Shown one piece after another: positions 12,910-22,823 of a stretch of 64,000 nucleotides of DNA. This DNA is from Pogona vitticeps (Eukaryota; Chordata; Lepidosauria; Squamata; Agamidae), in contig NC_135787.1 of the NCBI RefSeq assembly GCF_051106095.1, forward strand, positions 170,151,001 through 170,215,000, in the 5' to 3' direction. Each line of letters starts with the position of its first letter. The first letter of the stretch is position 1. The position numbers and the translations under genes were made by a program. Below the pieces are notes generated by a model that saw only the letters and a program-made list of their open reading frames with translations, was not told the DNA's origin and made no database searches.

Positions 12910-13053
12910 GCTGAAATCCTATTGCTTAGCATAGTAAATAATAACTACAGTAAGCCCATTTGAACCAACAGAGAAGTTGACTCACCAAATTCCCACTGAT
13001 TCAGTGGGCATACTCTAGTGCAGCTTACTATGCTAAGCAACAGGATTTCAGCC
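12910..13053. mobile_element. MITE with GCTGAAATCCTATTGCTTAG ends, copy A
   Basis: A 144-bp element whose 28-bp terminal inverted repeats (12910-12937 and 13026-13053) differ at one position. Its interior contains GTTGACTCACCAAATTCCCA, shared with the copies at 32834, 35644 and 43021. Confidence 0.85.
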
Positions 13054-14149
13054 AGCACGTCTTTTATACTAATTGAACTTCATGGCAATCATTCTATCAT
13101 GGTGCAAACAACAGTTCTCAAATTTCCAACTGTGCTCACAGCCCTTCAATAAGTTAAATGCCAGCAGGGTATTCATTTCATGCACCTTGGAATTATTTTC
13201 TGTATTTATACTTTTCTACAGCAAAACAGAACTGATTGATTTTAATAGCTTCCAACAAAACCTAGACTGTAATACAGTACAAGATTTATGGTAGACTTAC
13301 ACAACAGTGTATTAAAACCTGAAAACAGGCAGGACCTGCTGATACTGAACTCATATTTTCCTTAAGAGTTCTTCTTGTTAGTTACAAGAAATACAAGACA
13401 AAAATACAGTGATAATCCTGAAACAATTTTAAAGCTTGTTTATTATGGGCACTATAACACAAACAGGAGGGCCAAGAGAAAGGAGGTCACTAATGCTACC
13501 TCACGAGCCTGGCTAACAACTATGCATAGCATGTCAGTAGGACAACGTAGATAAACTCATTCACAGGTATAACATGTATTTACAAATACATCTTATTTGC
13601 TTCATTTCTCAATGTATAACAGAGCATCTCCACCCATCATCTACTTTAATTACTGTACATTTTTTCCCAAGACTCCAATACTCTTTGTAGAAATCCTCAC
13701 TTCTAAGACTAAGGCAAATTGATACTAAATGAATGAATATAGGTCAAGTCCAGATACAAATAGGACCAAGATCTGCTAGCTGCCATTGTCAGGAAATTGC
13801 TACCAATCACACAAAAGACTGCACAATTTAAGATAGGGGAACTAGAAGAGATCTCCTCTGTTCTCACCAGGTGGTCACTGCTGCTGTTATCAGACAGCTC
13901 TACTCCAAAAAAGGAGTGACCAGCTGTGCTCCAATTATTCCTTCATCTGTGAATGGAATGTGAACCACATTCATAGGATACTTTAGCAATTCCTGGCTGG
14001 AAACAGATAGTCTTTAACTCTGAATGGCAAACTTTCTTCACTGGCACTGAACCTGACAAGTCAGAAAATTCTGGGGGGACAGACCCACATTCCTTACTGG
14101 TGAGATGGACAATTCTCTGTTACATTTGCCAAGCTATACAAAGACCCTT

Positions 14150-14660
14150 CTATTTGCCTTAAGAATATATAAGAATGTATAGGAAACTATACATTTAGAA
14201 CTGTGGCGCTGACTCTTGAGAGTCCCCTGGACTGCAAAGAGAACAAACCTAAAGGAAATCCTAAAGGAAATCAACCCTGAGTGCTCACTGGAAGGACAGA
14301 TACTGAAGCTGAGGCTCCAATACTTTGGCCAACTCATGAGAAGAGAAGACTCTGTGGAAAAGACCCTGATGTTGGGAAAGTGTGAAGGCAAGAGGAGAAG
14401 GGGATGACAGAGCACGAGGTGGTTGGGCAGTGTCACTGAAGCTACGAATTTGGCCCAACTCCAGGAGGCAGTGGAAGACAGGAGGGCCTGACGTGCTGTG
14501 GCCCATGGTCATGAAGAGTCGGACACAACTTAATGACTAAACAACAACAACATAGGAAACTAGCATATACTGAACTAGTCCATTGATCCATCTAACTCAA
14601 TAATGTCTATGTTAACTATCAGTGTTTTTCTGAGATCTCAGAACTTCTTTGCATCAGAAG
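14150..14660 (-). mobile_element. tRNA-type SINE (minus), split by a BovB insertion
   Basis: 14552-14660, read on the minus strand, ends in a familiar SINE tail of the type 'ATGGATCAATGGACTAGTTC'. The plus-strand segment 14150-14189 continues the same SINE on the far side of the BovB insertion. The flanking 11-mers ATAGGAAACTA (14179-14189 and 14552-14562) are a target duplication. Confidence 0.6.
14190..14551 (+). mobile_element. BovB LINE 3' fragment with target-site duplication
   Basis: A 362-bp 5'-truncated BovB: 'GACTCTTGAGAGTCCCCTGG', then 'CAATACTTTGGCCAACTCAT', then 'AAGAGTCGGACACAACTTAA' and an ACAACAACA tail. It is flanked by the 11-bp duplication ATAGGAAACTA. The intact duplication shows it was inserted by target-primed reverse transcription rather than left over from a larger copy. 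Confidence 0.9.
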
Positions 14661-15334
14661 ATAGAAGAAATGACCCTGGAGTGATATGCATATGACACAG
14701 ATGGTCTTCTGCAGACCTTTGCCTTTTGCTTGGGCAGCAATTTTAAAGTCAAGAGACAAAATCACATTGTTAAAGCTCAACAATACATTAAGAATCAGCT
14801 GTAAGATATTTGGCAGACATAGTTTGTCCCTCTTGAACTCAAAGGCACAAATCTGTTTTCACTGAATTGGCTAGAACAGAACATGAAGCTTTCCACAATG
14901 CAGCACCATCACTGTAAAGAAGAATTCTTCATATATGTCTTTCAGTTACCCCTCATCCCTTCTACAGGCACCAAGAAAAACGTCTACAGCCCATTACAAT
15001 TCAATCATAGACTCAGCTCTTCCGCAACAAACTCTGCTGAATTTACCAGGGCTTGCTCCAAAATAGTTGTGCATAAAATCGCAGTCTCAGAATAATTAAG
15101 AAAGCAGAACAGGCCACCCATAGGAAAACGGCAAGAAATGACCAAAATGCATTCTCCTTCGCTACTCTAACCGCTAGTGTAGTCGGGTAAGTTCTCAGAG
15201 TGTTACATAGTACCTGCCTCAGCATTGTATAACCACCAGCCAGTGCGCTTGCGCAGACGCCCTACCAACCCTTTCAATAGGGATTTACAAACGATTGGCT
15301 AAATAAAAGGGTCGCATCTTTGGTACCCGCTCAC

Positions 15335-15492
15335 CTCCACCGGTTGATCCCCACGTTGGAAGAGCCCGCGAACCAGGGGTCGAGAATGTAGACGCAACGC
15401 ACGGTGTCAGCGCCTTGGATCACCTCTCTCAACGCCGGGTTATCGTGGAGTCGAAGCCCCTTGCGGAACCAGTGCACGGCGTTTACCCCCAT
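15335..15492 (-). CDS. CRY1: Cryptochrome-1, coding exon 1
   Basis: This exon encodes the first 52 residues plus two bases of the next codon of CRY1, the PER-partnered transcriptional repressor of the circadian clock. It contains [16 protein letters not shown] and [20 protein letters not shown], the start of the photolyase-homology alpha/beta domain. It is nearly identical to the human protein; the visible changes are conservative ones near residues 22-32 ([11 protein letters not shown]). The exon ends TGG-AG with a donor GTGAGC at 15334-15329, the exact point where vertebrate CRY1 exon 1 ends. The chosen ATG (15492-15490) matches the family's MGVNAVHW start and has A at -3 and G at +4. An in-frame upstream stretch to 15615 is proline-rich and lacks family similarity, so it is taken as 5'UTR. 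The other exons lie beyond the left edge. Confidence 0.97.
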
Positions 15493-16960
15493 CTTCAAAG
15501 TGGGGGGGGGGGGCAGGGGGAACCAGTCACTCCCACTCGCCAGGTGGCGGAGAGTTGCGCGGGAGAAAGTGGGAGGAGAGGCCGGGAGGCTGAAGAACGT
15601 CGTCCGCCCGTTCAAGAATAAACGAAGTCGGCGTCACGGCTCATGCCGAGCCGAGGCCCGCCGTTGAGGGGAAGCCCCCTCGGGATGGGATGGAGAGTGG
15701 GGTAAAGTGGGGTGCGGAAGAGGCCCGTGAGGGGCCTCCGGTACTAAGACCCGGTAGAGGCGGCGGCCGCGGCAGTGGAGGAAGCAGCAGCAGCAGTGGC
15801 GAGAGCCGCCGGCAGGAAACGCATCCCCTCTTCTTTTCCTCAGCCACGAGCGCCGCCACGCAAATGGGGAGGCGGGGGGGGGAGAGAAGGAAGCCTCACA
15901 AAAGTTCGCCTTACGAAGAAGAGCAAGCCAGCTCGTGCCGCCCGGGTGACGGTTGCGGTCCAGCACGCGCGCGCACCCCCCCCTTTCGCTTCTCCGCTCC
16001 CAGCGCAACGCCGCCCGCCCGGTGACTCCTCGGCGCCGCTCTCTCCCGACCGACGAGGGCCGCCAAAGCACCGCCCCTTCTCCCTCATTGGCCATCGCCT
16101 CCCCCGGTGACCGCTGGTGCCTCACGTTTATGAAATGTGTTTACTGTCTTACGAGAACGGAAGCTGCAGCTCCCGAGTGGTCAAAGCTCAAAATATATAT
16201 ATATATTTATACTGTAACGACAACGTCACGGAACTTTATAAAAAGTCGATGAATGCCAGCGCTCAAGCTCGTTCACTCGGACCCGCGCGCCTTCTCAAGT
16301 CGCGGGATTGGGGGGTGGGGAAAGAAAACAGGCCCGAGGGCGGAGCAAGAGCGCTGCTGGCCCCGCCCCTCCGGTCGCGAACGCAAGGTACCCGGATGAG
16401 CACGGGGCTTCCGTGGAGGTTTTCTTAGCGCGCGCACGCGCGCCTCGTTGGCGGGCGGGGAACAACAGACAGGCTTTGTTAGTGTCTGGGCGGGGGCGCG
16501 CTCCCTCGGGCGAGAATGCGCCCGCTCCTGCTCTTCAGTATTCTCGGCTTGGAGGGAGGCGGTGGTTCGGGAGCGCGCGCGCGTGCTCTCTTGCTCTCTC
16601 TCGCCCGCCGTTCCTCGCACCCGCCGCGCTCCTTTTCCCTGATTTCATCTCCTCGTGTTCGCACACCTGATCGTGACGCGGAGCGGCGGGCGCGGTATTT
16701 CGGTCCCTTTGCTGGCCTGGATGCCGCCCCTCATTGGAAGTAATCGCCAACGGCTGGCGCGAGCCTGGGGCCTGCGACGCAGCGCGTTATGGCTCTGTTG
16801 GGTGGTTATATAACTGAAACCTCGTGAAGCGGCCCACTTTAAAAAGGCGGCGCCCCTTCATGCCGTTCATCTCTCCCGAGGGTGGCCTCGATTTCCATCT
16901 GTTCTTGTTAGAGGAGACCCCGTGGTCTGAGGTCCATGACACCTTCCCCCTTCCCGTTTA
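15340..16960. other. CpG-rich island over the CRY1 5' end
   Basis: Dense CG dinucleotides run from exon 1 to about 16.8 kb, with no recognised coding sequence beyond CRY1 exon 1. At 16231-16241 the plus strand has TTTATAAAAAG, a TATA-like site pointing away from CRY1 next to a CRE-like AACGTCAC. The many long overlapping ORFs on both strands are composition artefacts (Arg/Pro/Ala-rich, no family similarity). Confidence 0.75.
15990..16145 (-). promoter_or_regulatory. CRY1: CRY1 proximal promoter with E'-box and CCAAT/GC boxes
   Basis: Reading towards CRY1 on the minus strand there is a D-box-like TTTCATAAA next to the E'-box AACGTG (CACGTT on plus at 16123-16128). A CCAAT box (ATTGG on plus, 16087-16091) and a GC box (CCGCCCC on plus, 16071-16077) follow. 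CLOCK/BMAL1 acts through E'-boxes at mammalian Cry1, together with a nearby D-box. The transcription start is not visible but probably lies near 15950-16050. Confidence 0.55.
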
Positions 16961-17044
16961 TTTTTGCTGCCCCTTCCCTTCTGGAGGAGTCCCTCTGCCG
17001 GCGCAGCTTACACCCATTGAAAACAGACAATACGTGTGCACCTC

Positions 17045-18895
17045 GTAGAAAATGATATCCAAAATGGACATGGGCATTTTAAATCTATACCCATTATCAA
17101 TCCAGAGTACTGTATCTGATAAAAATGCATCTGTTACTGTCAAAGTTCTGTGTATTTCCCCTGCAATTACGATTTTGGTCAGCTTGATGTTCATCTTCAA
17201 TCCTGCTTTGGCACTTCCTTTTTTTTCCAGTAAGATGATGCCATCTACAAATCTTAAGTAATGATGTTTCTTCCACCAATTTTCATTCCTCCTTCATCTG
17301 AATCTAGTCTGGTTTTCCCTATACTGTAATATGTTCTGCCTACAGATTGAACAGATAAGGTAATGAAATGCATCCTCCAACTCCTTTTCCTATAGGAAAC
17401 CATTCTGTCTTAACAGTACTGTAGCTTGTCCAAATTACAAGTTATACATCAAGTGTGAGGCACACCTATGAAGAAATTGAAGTGATTGAGGTTTTGTATA
17501 CCTTGGTTAAATCATCAGTCCAAATTAAAACTGCAGCTAAGAAATCAGAAGACTAATTCTTGAAAGAGCAGCAGTGAAGGAGCTAGAAAAGATAATCAAG
17601 TATACAGATGTGTCACTGGAGACGGAGGCCACAGTCACCTATACTGTTGTATTTCCAGTCCCATGTTGTGAGCAGAAGGCTACAATGGAGATCACTCCCA
17701 CCTGATCACCGTCCATTGCCTTAGATAAGAAAGAGGAAACATCCGCTCAGGAAGAACAGAAAAAGGAGGAAGAGGCAAAAGAAGTGGGAAAGTCAGCCAC
17801 AGAGAAATCAGAATGGTTTGAACAGGTCGAAAAGCAAACAGAAATCAGGGAGGAGAATATAAAGCAGGACCTAGCAAGAGGAGACTAGTGGAAGCAGGAG
17901 AAATGGAGGAGAGAAAGGAGAAGAAAGTACTCCCTCCAGGCTGTGAGTGGGTTTGGTCAGAAAACCCTTGTACTAATAAATGAGACAGGTGAATAGTTCC
18001 TAGAGGGGAGGAAGAGGAAGGAAAAAAAAAACCCTGGAAAAACCTTCCTACTAGGGTGAGAAGGAGGGAAAAGAGTGGGGAAGAAAGAGAAAAGAAACGA
18101 GAGCCAGAATAGAAAGAGAGAAAGCCAGAAGGAAAAACCTACTTGGGTCAAAGAAGTGTCCAACCCTGGCTTATGGGGAACTCCCAATACAAAATTGTGA
18201 ACCACAGATACCATAGGGAGAGCACATGCCCTTTTTGCCAATACCATCAAGGCCAATATTAATGGACATGACTCCCATGAACTTTGAGGGACCTTGTTTG
18301 TGGTAATCCATTTATTTAAGTTAATGATGGAAACCCATTCTATACCCCATTGGGTGAGGAGGAGAAGTTGAATGTCAACATTGATATAAATAACTTTTTA
18401 GAGTTGCCTGAAATAAATCTTGAACCTGGGTGAAGACTCTTCTTATACTGAAGCCGGGGTTAAGGCTGACAAGGACTTACCTGATCTCAGTAGTGAACCC
18501 TCACACATGTATGGGTGTGAAAGCTGGACAGTAAAGAAAGCTGGCAGGAAACAGATAGGTTTACTTCAAATGTGGTGCTGGAGGAGAGCTTTGTGGATAC
18601 CCTGGACTGCCAGAAAGACAAACAAGTGGGTCCTGGGTAAAATCAAGCCTGATGAAACCGAGGCAGCCCTACTTTGGGCACATCAATAGAAAATAGGATT
18701 CTCTGGAAAAGACGATAATACTGGGAAGGCAACCAGCAAGTGGGGTAGACCAAATATGAGATGGATTGATCTCTTAAAGAAGCCACAGGTTTGATTTTGC
18801 AAGAGCTGAGCAGGGCTGTTGAGGACAGGATATTTTGGTGATTGCTCATCCATGGAGCTGCCATAGGTCAGGGGATGACCTAATGGGAAATGAGA
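17045..18895 (+). mobile_element. RTE-clade LINE with inverted 5' part, split by another insertion
   Basis: Minus-strand 17410-17045 encodes RT remnants (GLKMNIKLTKIV and a decayed YADD region). Plus-strand 17455-17666 and 18511-18895 encode the next part of the same protein (RAAVKELEKIIKYTDVSLET, then MYGCESWTVKKAGRK and WCWRRALWIPWTARKTNKW). The 5' part is inverted relative to the 3' part, as expected from twin priming. The frame is broken. It differs from BovB by sequence (KTNKWVL instead of RTNQSIL-type). Confidence 0.65.
17667..18505. mobile_element. LTR-like fossil insertion (solo-LTR size) with 5-bp duplication
   Basis: An 839-bp insertion starting TGTGAG and ending CTCACA, flanked by CATGT on both sides (17662-17666 and 18506-18510). 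It splits the RTE LINE. TG...CA ends and a 5-bp duplication fit a solo LTR of a retroviral-type or gypsy-like element. Its interior is purine-rich in the middle. The family is not identified. It is a fossil with no complete coding capacity. A DNA transposon with 6-bp ends is the alternative. Confidence 0.55.
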
Positions 18896-19384
18896 AGAAC
18901 AACTTTATCAAAGTAAGTCTCATGCTGAATAGGGTAAAGGCTTAGAATCTGGTAATCTGGTATGCTGCTAACTGGAAGGAAGTTCCACTGAGCTCAGTGG
19001 GACTTCCAAGTAAATATTATTATCCTTGTTTCAAATTTTTATTTTTGTTTGTTTGTTGAAATCTCTAAGTGTCTTAATATTTAAAAACTAAATAAATTAA
19101 AAGCATACTGTACATAGAATTGGCCTGTAAGTTTTTAGCCAGAAAAACTGAAGAAGGCAGCAGCTGAAATGTTTTGCTTAAATATTTCTGTTGTAAATCA
19201 CTCTTCTAAATATGTGTGTTGTGTGTGTGTTTTACTGTATCCCTCAAAAGGATCCAGACAAATCATTTGGTGGATTAAAAAAAATCACCAAATGAGTTCA
19301 AAAACTGTTAATTTGTCAGTCCATATTCTTATGAATAATGCCGCAATTAATACAAATAAATGATTTTTAGTTTTTTGATTCATT
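18896..19384. other. Intergenic, no feature recognised
   Basis: AT-rich sequence between the RTE remnant and the diverged repeat array. It has a short (GT)n run near 19216 and no coding signal. Confidence 0.6.
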
Positions 19385-19800
19385 GATTTGTTTGGCTATA
19401 ACATGGCCCCCCAGGCACCTAGAGACACCAAAATTGCAGGGAATTTTCCTCTCCTCTATAAGCCCTCCAAGTTTGGTAAAGATTGGGTTTCCCCAAACTA
19501 GCTGCTAAAGGGCACTTTCCTGAGGGTCCCACTTTGTAGGTATATAACTTGGATGTCTCAAACCCAATCTTCACCAAAATTGGAGGGATTGTAGAGATGA
19601 GTCAGTAGACACTTCTCTGTGATTTTTGTGTTTCTAGGTACCTGGGGGAACTTTCCTAGGGACAGCCTACTTGTGGGTATATATTTTGGACATCTGGAAC
19701 CCAAATTTCACCAAACTTGCAAGGTTTATAGAAGAGAGTCAGGGAAAGCTTCCCTGCAAATTTGGTGTCCCTAGGTGCTATGGGGATATATTTTATAGGG
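19385..19800. repeat. Diverged repeat block with direct and inverted units
   Basis: AACTTGGATGTCTCAAACCC (about 19547) recurs as ATTTTGGACATCTGGAACCC (about 19684), a period near 137 bp. CCCTCCAAGTTTGGTAAAGA (about 19461) is the inverted form of the TTCACCAAAATTGGAGGG block near 19572. It looks like a decayed tandem or fold-back repeat of unknown class. Confidence 0.6.
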
Positions 19801-19876
19801 CTTTAAATTAGAAAATAAATTGGCTAATTCATCAACTCACCAAAAAAAAATTGGAATTTGTAATTTGTTGATGAAT

Positions 19877-20135
19877 TACCGTATTTTTCCATGTATAAGA
19901 CACCCCCATGTATGAGGCACCCCCCACTTTTCTAATCCAAAATTTTTAAAAAAGTGGGGCTTAGCAAGTGTAGGGGGAAAATGATCAAAGCGCTGCAGGA
20001 TCACTTTGATCTCTGCTTTCCCCTCCACTTGGTTTTGTTCTCTCCTCAACTTACTTCCATGTATAAGACAACCCTCAATTTTTATTCTAAAGATTTTACA
20101 CAAAAGTATAGTCTTATACATGGAAAAATACAGTA
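19877..20135. mobile_element. MITE with TACCGTATTTTTCCATGTAT ends
   Basis: A 259-bp element with about 25-bp inverted ends: TACCGTATTTTTCCATGTAT on the left and CTTATACATGGAAAAATACA with GTA on the right. Further GTATAAGACA repeats lie inside. It is widespread in vertebrate genomes in my recall; the superfamily is uncertain. It is flanked by TTA/TA. Confidence 0.8.
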
Positions 20136-20570
20136 TTAATCAACAGGAATCAACATTTTTCTGATTTGTGCCCATCTCTATTTGACTGACATGCTGCTTA
20201 GTTTTCATTATCTACCTACCTACCTGTCTGTCTGTCTATGACTTGAGAAATGCCTACAAAATGTTTCTGAAGAGCGGTGATTTATCTAGTTAGGCTGTGA
20301 GAGACCTCTGGCAAAAATTAAACAGAACTTGTCTTACTTCAGGTTAGGCACAAATGAAAGGGCATGACAAGTACATCTTGTCTCCCAGCTGCATGTGCTG
20401 TTATTAAAGGTACAGAACTTCATTAAAAAGTGTGTATTCTAATGCCACATATGTTGTAGCTACCTATCTGTGCCACTAGCAGATGCACATACCATAAGCA
20501 GATGCAGTCTGCCACACTGATCTGGGAAAACTTCAAGTACCAGCATTAAGGAGAAATCCATAGTGAGAGG

Positions 20571-20700
20571 CAGTGTGGGGTAGTGGCAGCATGTCACACT
20601 GGAACTCAAAAGAGACCTGAGTTCAAATCACTGTTCAGTCATGAATGTCTCATATACCTCAAAAACCCTTTAAAATGCTGCAAGTTAGAAGACAGCAGAT
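20571..20700 (+). mobile_element. tRNA-headed SINE, degraded
   Basis: 'GGCAGTGTGGGGTAGTGGCA' and the B-box-like 'CTGAGTTCAAATCACTG' form a decayed tRNA-like head. The tail is not clear. Confidence 0.6.
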
Positions 20701-22679
20701 AACAATGGAAAAATCTGAGGCAAAGGGAGGAAAATAGCCAAGGCATCTACTATACACTTTGATTTCTTGGTTGGCTGCCATTCCACACATTTGCAAGCAA
20801 GTAAAACCCTTTGAAATCATTGGGACATTTTTCTATCATGTATAGACTTGCTCTGCATGCTTATTAGTAGAAAAAGAGAATGTGCATTAATGGCACCAGA
20901 ATACTGTAGTATAAATTTACGAAAGCTACTTTACAGTAAAATTGAACTGTTAAAAAAAACCCAACGTTTTCATTTATAAATTTATTTCTGTATCTTGGAG
21001 TAGGCTTCCTCTGCTCAAGCTGGAGCAAGTGTAGTACGTTTGCATTTAAAGCTTTCATGTTTAATTAGTCTCTGTCCTTTGGGCATTTAATCCTCTGTTC
21101 AGTATTTACATTCTAAAATATAAAAATTAAAAGATAGACTGATGTAGTCTTCTCACAGTATTAACACTATGGAACATTTTAATCATAGAGCAGCACTGTA
21201 ACAAAAAAAAACCCTTCCGTTTCAGTTAAAGAATTGTGGTTTAGGATTGCTTTATGGCATTATTGGTTTGTAAAAGTTCTTTGCTTTAAACACTGGTGCA
21301 TTTATATGCTTTCATAAATGTATTGGATCCTAAAGTATCACAAAACTTCTCTCTCTTTTTTTTTCTTCAGCACACACAGCTAACTTTCTGGAAATTATTC
21401 CTGGTTTTGTAACAGGAGCACATAAGAAGAACACATCAATTTCATTTTTTATTATGGACAGTGCTATTTATTCATTTGTTTATAGGACTGTTGACACTGG
21501 ATTGCAAAGCTGTTCTCCAACACCTGGTAAACTAGGCTGATCCACAGACAGTATTAGCTGATAATGCTTATCCCCATACCATTAAGAGCTGTACCTGCAG
21601 ATTTCTACAATTCAGCATGTTGCTAAGGGCGAAGAAGCAAACCAGTCTTTCTTATGATCACTTGGCAACTGTATTATTATACAGTTTTTCCTCTGGTGAG
21701 TTCAGGCCACATCTCCTGCAGAACCAAGAGTAGAAAGGATCAGTACAGAAGTATAATTGCTTTCATTTTACCTATAAAAAATATTTAAGGAGGTTAGCAT
21801 GCTCTAGGATGAATTATGTAAATAATCTACAGTTGTTTCTGTTCTAAATTAAATGCCATTCCAAAGGAGATGGAGTGGAGAGTCTTTTTTAAGTACCAAA
21901 CATTGGAACTAGAAACACCTAGGCAGAGCATGGAAATATTATTTATTTGGACTACTGAATGTCCTGCTTGAGAAATTACTGGAACTATAGTCCACCCAAA
22001 AGTAAATTGGTTATTATTTTGTTGTTATTATTCAATTGAGTCATCAATCAACTAGATGGGCGGGGTATAAATGCAAAAAATAAATATACTTGAAACTGTT
22101 AGCAGGCTGATGGGACAAATGGGGTATTGATTAGCGTCTTAATAGTACACATTACTTCCAATTCCACAGTATTCCTGTATGTGATCTGCACTTTACAAAC
22201 TGTTGCTGCTTGAAGCTTAGGAAACTACAGTCTCTGAACCACTAGAGGAGAGAAGTAGAGCAGATGGCTGGAAAAATAAGGATTTATTCAAGCTTTCATG
22301 AAGTGGTGATTAACTGTCTACTGAGATTCCTATCTGTGTTGGCTGATGTTTTCAGGAACACAGAGTCTCACTTGTGTGTCTGTCTCTTTCTCATCAGCCT
22401 CTCTTCTACTAACATTCACGTCACTGCTACCTATACAATTGTGAAGTCTCATAGTGTTTCTGCCTTTGTTGCTTCCCAAAATATTTTACTCTACATGTAA
22501 GTAGCTAGCAAGTGTTTTCATACAAGATCATTTAGAAGCCCTTTAACATGTGTGACATCTAATTCATGCACAATGTCTCTAGTCAGTGCCTATCCTTTGC
22601 TAGTGATGTAGAACATGAGAGGCATTTGGGGGGACAGAGGTAGTAAGGGAAGGTTGTAAGTTATTTCTACAATCTAAAC
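20701..22679. other. Intergenic between CRY1 and MTERF2, mostly unique
   Basis: No gene was recognised. It contains a short SINE/LINE tail near 22040-22090 (ACTAGATGGGCGGGGTATAA) and AT-rich sequence. A pyrimidine tract ending CTTCAG near 21368 looks like an acceptor, but no exon follows convincingly. Confidence 0.6.
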
Positions 22680-22815
22680 CACTGGTTCTTAACCTTGGAT
22701 TACTCAGGAGTTTTGGACTGCAACTCCCAGAAGCCTTCACCACCAACTGAGCTGGCTGGGGTTTCTGGGAGTTGCAGTTCAAAAACATCCGAGTAACAAA
22801 GGTTAAGAACCACTG
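22680..22815. mobile_element. hAT-like MITE (136-bp family), copy 2
   Basis: Exactly 136 bp, CACTGGTTCTTAACC... to ...GGTTAAGAACCACTG. It is flanked by the 8-bp duplication ATCTAAAC (22672-22679 and 22816-22823). The interior 'CTGCAACTCCCAGAAGCCTT' is shared with the copies at 7109 and 31719. Confidence 0.9.
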
Positions 22816-22823
22816 ATCTAAAC

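Larger units (their letters stand above)
1..15334 (-). other. CRY1: CRY1 intron 1 (partial, 5' part)
   Basis: This stretch lies downstream of the CRY1 exon 1 donor (GT at 15334-15333, minus strand). No further CRY1 exon could be recognised in it, which fits the very long first intron of vertebrate CRY1. It holds the repeats listed separately: MITEs at 539, 2218, 7109, 7464, 11175 and 12910; BovB pieces at 938, 3995 and 14190; SINEs at 7430, 10740 and 14150. I see nothing identifiable in 1-538, 1208-2217, 2558-3990, 4490-5870, 5941-7108, 7791-8365, 8426-9344, 9443-10738, 11470-12900, 13054-14150 and 14661-15330, apart from short AT-rich runs and the (AAAT)n run near 12160-12182. ORFs here are short and lack coding character. 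Confidence 0.75.

Noticed and set aside
15493-15615. In-frame N-terminal extension of CRY1 (about 41 residues)
   Set aside because: It is Pro/Ser-rich without similarity to any CRY1. The family starts at MGVNAVHW, and that ATG has a good context. Treated as 5'UTR.
15634-16750. Many long overlapping ORFs on both strands of the CpG island
   Set aside because: GC-rich sequence lacks stop codons by chance. The products are Arg/Pro/Ala-rich in all frames, with no motif.
21340-21400. Pyrimidine tract and CAG resembling an acceptor between CRY1 and MTERF2
   Set aside because: No open or conserved exon follows and no donor pairs with it.
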